A stretch of 6,900 bases of DNA from Chromobacteriaceae bacterium (GTDB taxonomy: Bacteria; Pseudomonadota; Gammaproteobacteria; Burkholderiales; Aquaspirillaceae). Below, piece after piece: positions 6,060-6,900 of this stretch. The stretch's first letter is position 1. Each line of letters begins with the position of its first letter. The stretch spans positions 1 through 6,900 of the forward strand of contig JASLDQ010000226.1 of assembly GCA_030151505.1 (NCBI GenBank), in the 5' to 3' direction. Under the pieces are notes generated by a model that was not told where the DNA came from, ran no database searches, and worked only from the letters and a program-made list of their open reading frames with translations. A program made the translations under genes and the position numbers.

Positions 6060-6617
6060 ATGACTATCGAAGTGATTGCTGAAAAGCGCGTTGATCAGGG
6101 TACGGGTGCGAGCCGCCGCCTGCGTCGCGCTGGCAAGGTGCCGGCCGTTGTGTACGGTGGCAACAAGGACGCCGCCGCCTTGACCCTGGACCACAACACC
6201 ATTTTCTACGCGCTGAAGGATGAATCCTTCCACGGTGCCGTGCTGAACCTGGTGGTTGACGGCCAGACCGAATCGGTTCTGCTGCGCGACGCGCAACTGC
6301 ACCCGTTCAAGCCGCAGGTCCTGCACGTTGACTTCCAGCGCATCGACGCCAACACCCCGGTGCTGGCCAAGGTCGCCCTGCGTTTCATCAACGCCGACAT
6401 CGCCCCGGCCGTGAAGCTGAATGGCAAGATCATCGGCTACCTGCTGAAGAGCGTGAACGTGCGCGCGCTGCCGGGCAAGCTGCCGGCCGCCCTCGACGTG
6501 GATCTGGCCAAGCTGCAAGCCGGCGAATCGGTTCACCTGTCCGACATCGTCCTGCCGGAAGGCGTCGAAATCGACTCGCTGCGTCGCGGCAACGATCTGG
6601 CTGTCGCCAAGAGCTAA
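6060..6617 (+). CDS. rplY: 50S ribosomal protein L25, Ctc-type
   Basis: Binds 5S rRNA in the large ribosomal subunit. The product is 185 aa, the two-domain TL5/Ctc form, not the 94-aa single-domain E. coli L25. The N-terminal 5S-binding domain (about 1-95) includes GTGASRRLRRAGKVPAVVYGG and the HPFKPQVLHVDFQRI segment. The C-terminal beta domain (about 96-185) includes the GESVHLSDIVLPEGV segment. The start at 6060 was chosen over in-frame GTG 6027 and ATG 6039 because GGAG at 6049-6052 sits 7 nt upstream and MTIEV matches the family N-terminus. It follows prs, as in many beta- and gammaproteobacteria. A strong terminator 23 nt after the stop closes the unit. The Ctc name comes from a general-stress protein in Bacillus; no stress promoter is visible here. 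Confidence 0.97.
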   Translation: MTIEVIAEKRVDQGTGASRRLRRAGKVPAVVYGGNKDAAALTLDHNTIFYALKDESFHGAVLNLVVDGQTESVLLRDAQLHPFKPQVLHVDFQRIDANTPVLAKVALRFINADIAPAVKLNGKIIGYLLKSVNVRALPGKLPAALDVDLAKLQAGESVHLSDIVLPEGVEIDSLRRGNDLAVAKS

Positions 6618-6640
6618 TCGCTCTCACGATTGCCTCATCG

Positions 6641-6671
6641 ACGGCTCGCTGCCTTGCAGCGGGCCGTTTTT
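6641..6671 (+). terminator. Intrinsic terminator after rplY
   Basis: A 12-bp stem (ACGGCTCGCTGC, 6641-6652, with GCAGCGGGCCGT, 6656-6667, one T-G wobble) closes a 3-nt loop and is followed by a run of five T (6667-6671). This is a textbook GC-rich hairpin with a U tract, and it separates rplY from pth. Confidence 0.92.
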
Positions 6672-6692
6672 CTATTGGAAACAACCGTAATC

Positions 6693-6712
6693 CGACGGGG
6701 TCCGCTCCGTCG
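6693..6712 (+). other. Hairpin in the pth leader
   Basis: An 8-bp stem (CGACGGGG, 6693-6700, with CTCCGTCG, 6705-6712, one G-T wobble) closes a TCCG tetraloop of the UNCG type. It ends 14 nt before the pth ATG and has no T tract, so it is not a terminator. It could affect translation initiation or mRNA stability. Confidence 0.55.
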
Positions 6713-6726
6713 TGCAGACTGACATC

Positions 6727-6900
6727 ATGACCGATATCCGATTGATCGTCGGGCTGGGCAACCCCGGCCCGGAATACGAGGACACCCGCCACAACGCCGG
6801 CTTCTGGCTGCTCGACCGCATGGCCCGCAAGGCGGGTGCCATGCCGCGCGTCGAGGCCAAGTTCTTCGGCGTGTATGCCCGCATTGGCGAGCAGCACCTC
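6727..6900 (+). CDS. pth: Peptidyl-tRNA hydrolase (partial, N-terminal 58 codons)
   Basis: It cleaves the ester bond of peptidyl-tRNAs released prematurely from ribosomes and so recycles tRNA. The 58 visible residues match bacterial Pth: [20 protein letters not shown] carries Asn12 and His22, which correspond to substrate-binding Asn10 and catalytic His20 of E. coli. The ATG at 6727 fits the family N-terminus. No clear Shine-Dalgarno sequence precedes it, and a stable hairpin lies just upstream. It follows the rplY terminator, so it needs its own promoter, but I found no convincing one in the 55-nt gap 6672-6726. The rest of the gene is beyond the window. Confidence 0.96.
   Translation, partial: MTDIRLIVGLGNPGPEYEDTRHNAGFWLLDRMARKAGAMPRVEAKFFGVYARIGEQHL

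Overview
The window is GC-rich chromosomal DNA with a core-genome gene order typical of beta- and gammaproteobacteria. The proteins, the mutM/lysophosphatidic acid acyltransferase pair and the TPR lipoprotein-lolB-ispE-tRNA-Gln-prs-rplY-pth order best fit a betaproteobacterium, probably of the Neisseriales (Chromobacteriaceae-like). The order-level placement is inference. I see no mobile element, CRISPR array, Neisseria-type DNA uptake sequence or toxin/defence gene.

Left part, minus strand (1-1539): mutM (formamidopyrimidine-DNA glycosylase), followed 49 nt later by a PlsC-family lysophosphatidic acid acyltransferase that runs off the left edge. A 144-nt divergent intergenic region (1540-1683) separates them from the plus-strand cluster.

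Right part, plus strand (1684-6900): a TPR lipoprotein resembling Pseudomonas LbcA, whose stop overlaps the GTG start of lolB (outer-membrane lipoprotein receptor). Then come ispE (isoprenoid precursor synthesis), a tRNA-Gln(UUG) only 8 nt after ispE, an intrinsic terminator, prs (PRPP synthetase), rplY (L25/Ctc ribosomal protein), a second intrinsic terminator, and the first 58 codons of pth (peptidyl-tRNA hydrolase). The genes fall into a lipoprotein/envelope block and a nucleotide/translation block.

No wholly new system is apparent. The points most worth a second look are regulatory. A near-consensus sigma-70 promoter lies inside ispE and is written in otherwise unusual codons. It would drive tRNA-Gln, and prs only by passing through a strong hairpin terminator that ends 18 nt before the prs start codon, which looks like an attenuated or punctuated tRNA-prs transcript. 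The last third of ispE is markedly AT-richer than its surroundings. Two long cytosine tracts (C10 in the acyltransferase, C9 in lolB) sit inside envelope genes and are candidate slippage sites.
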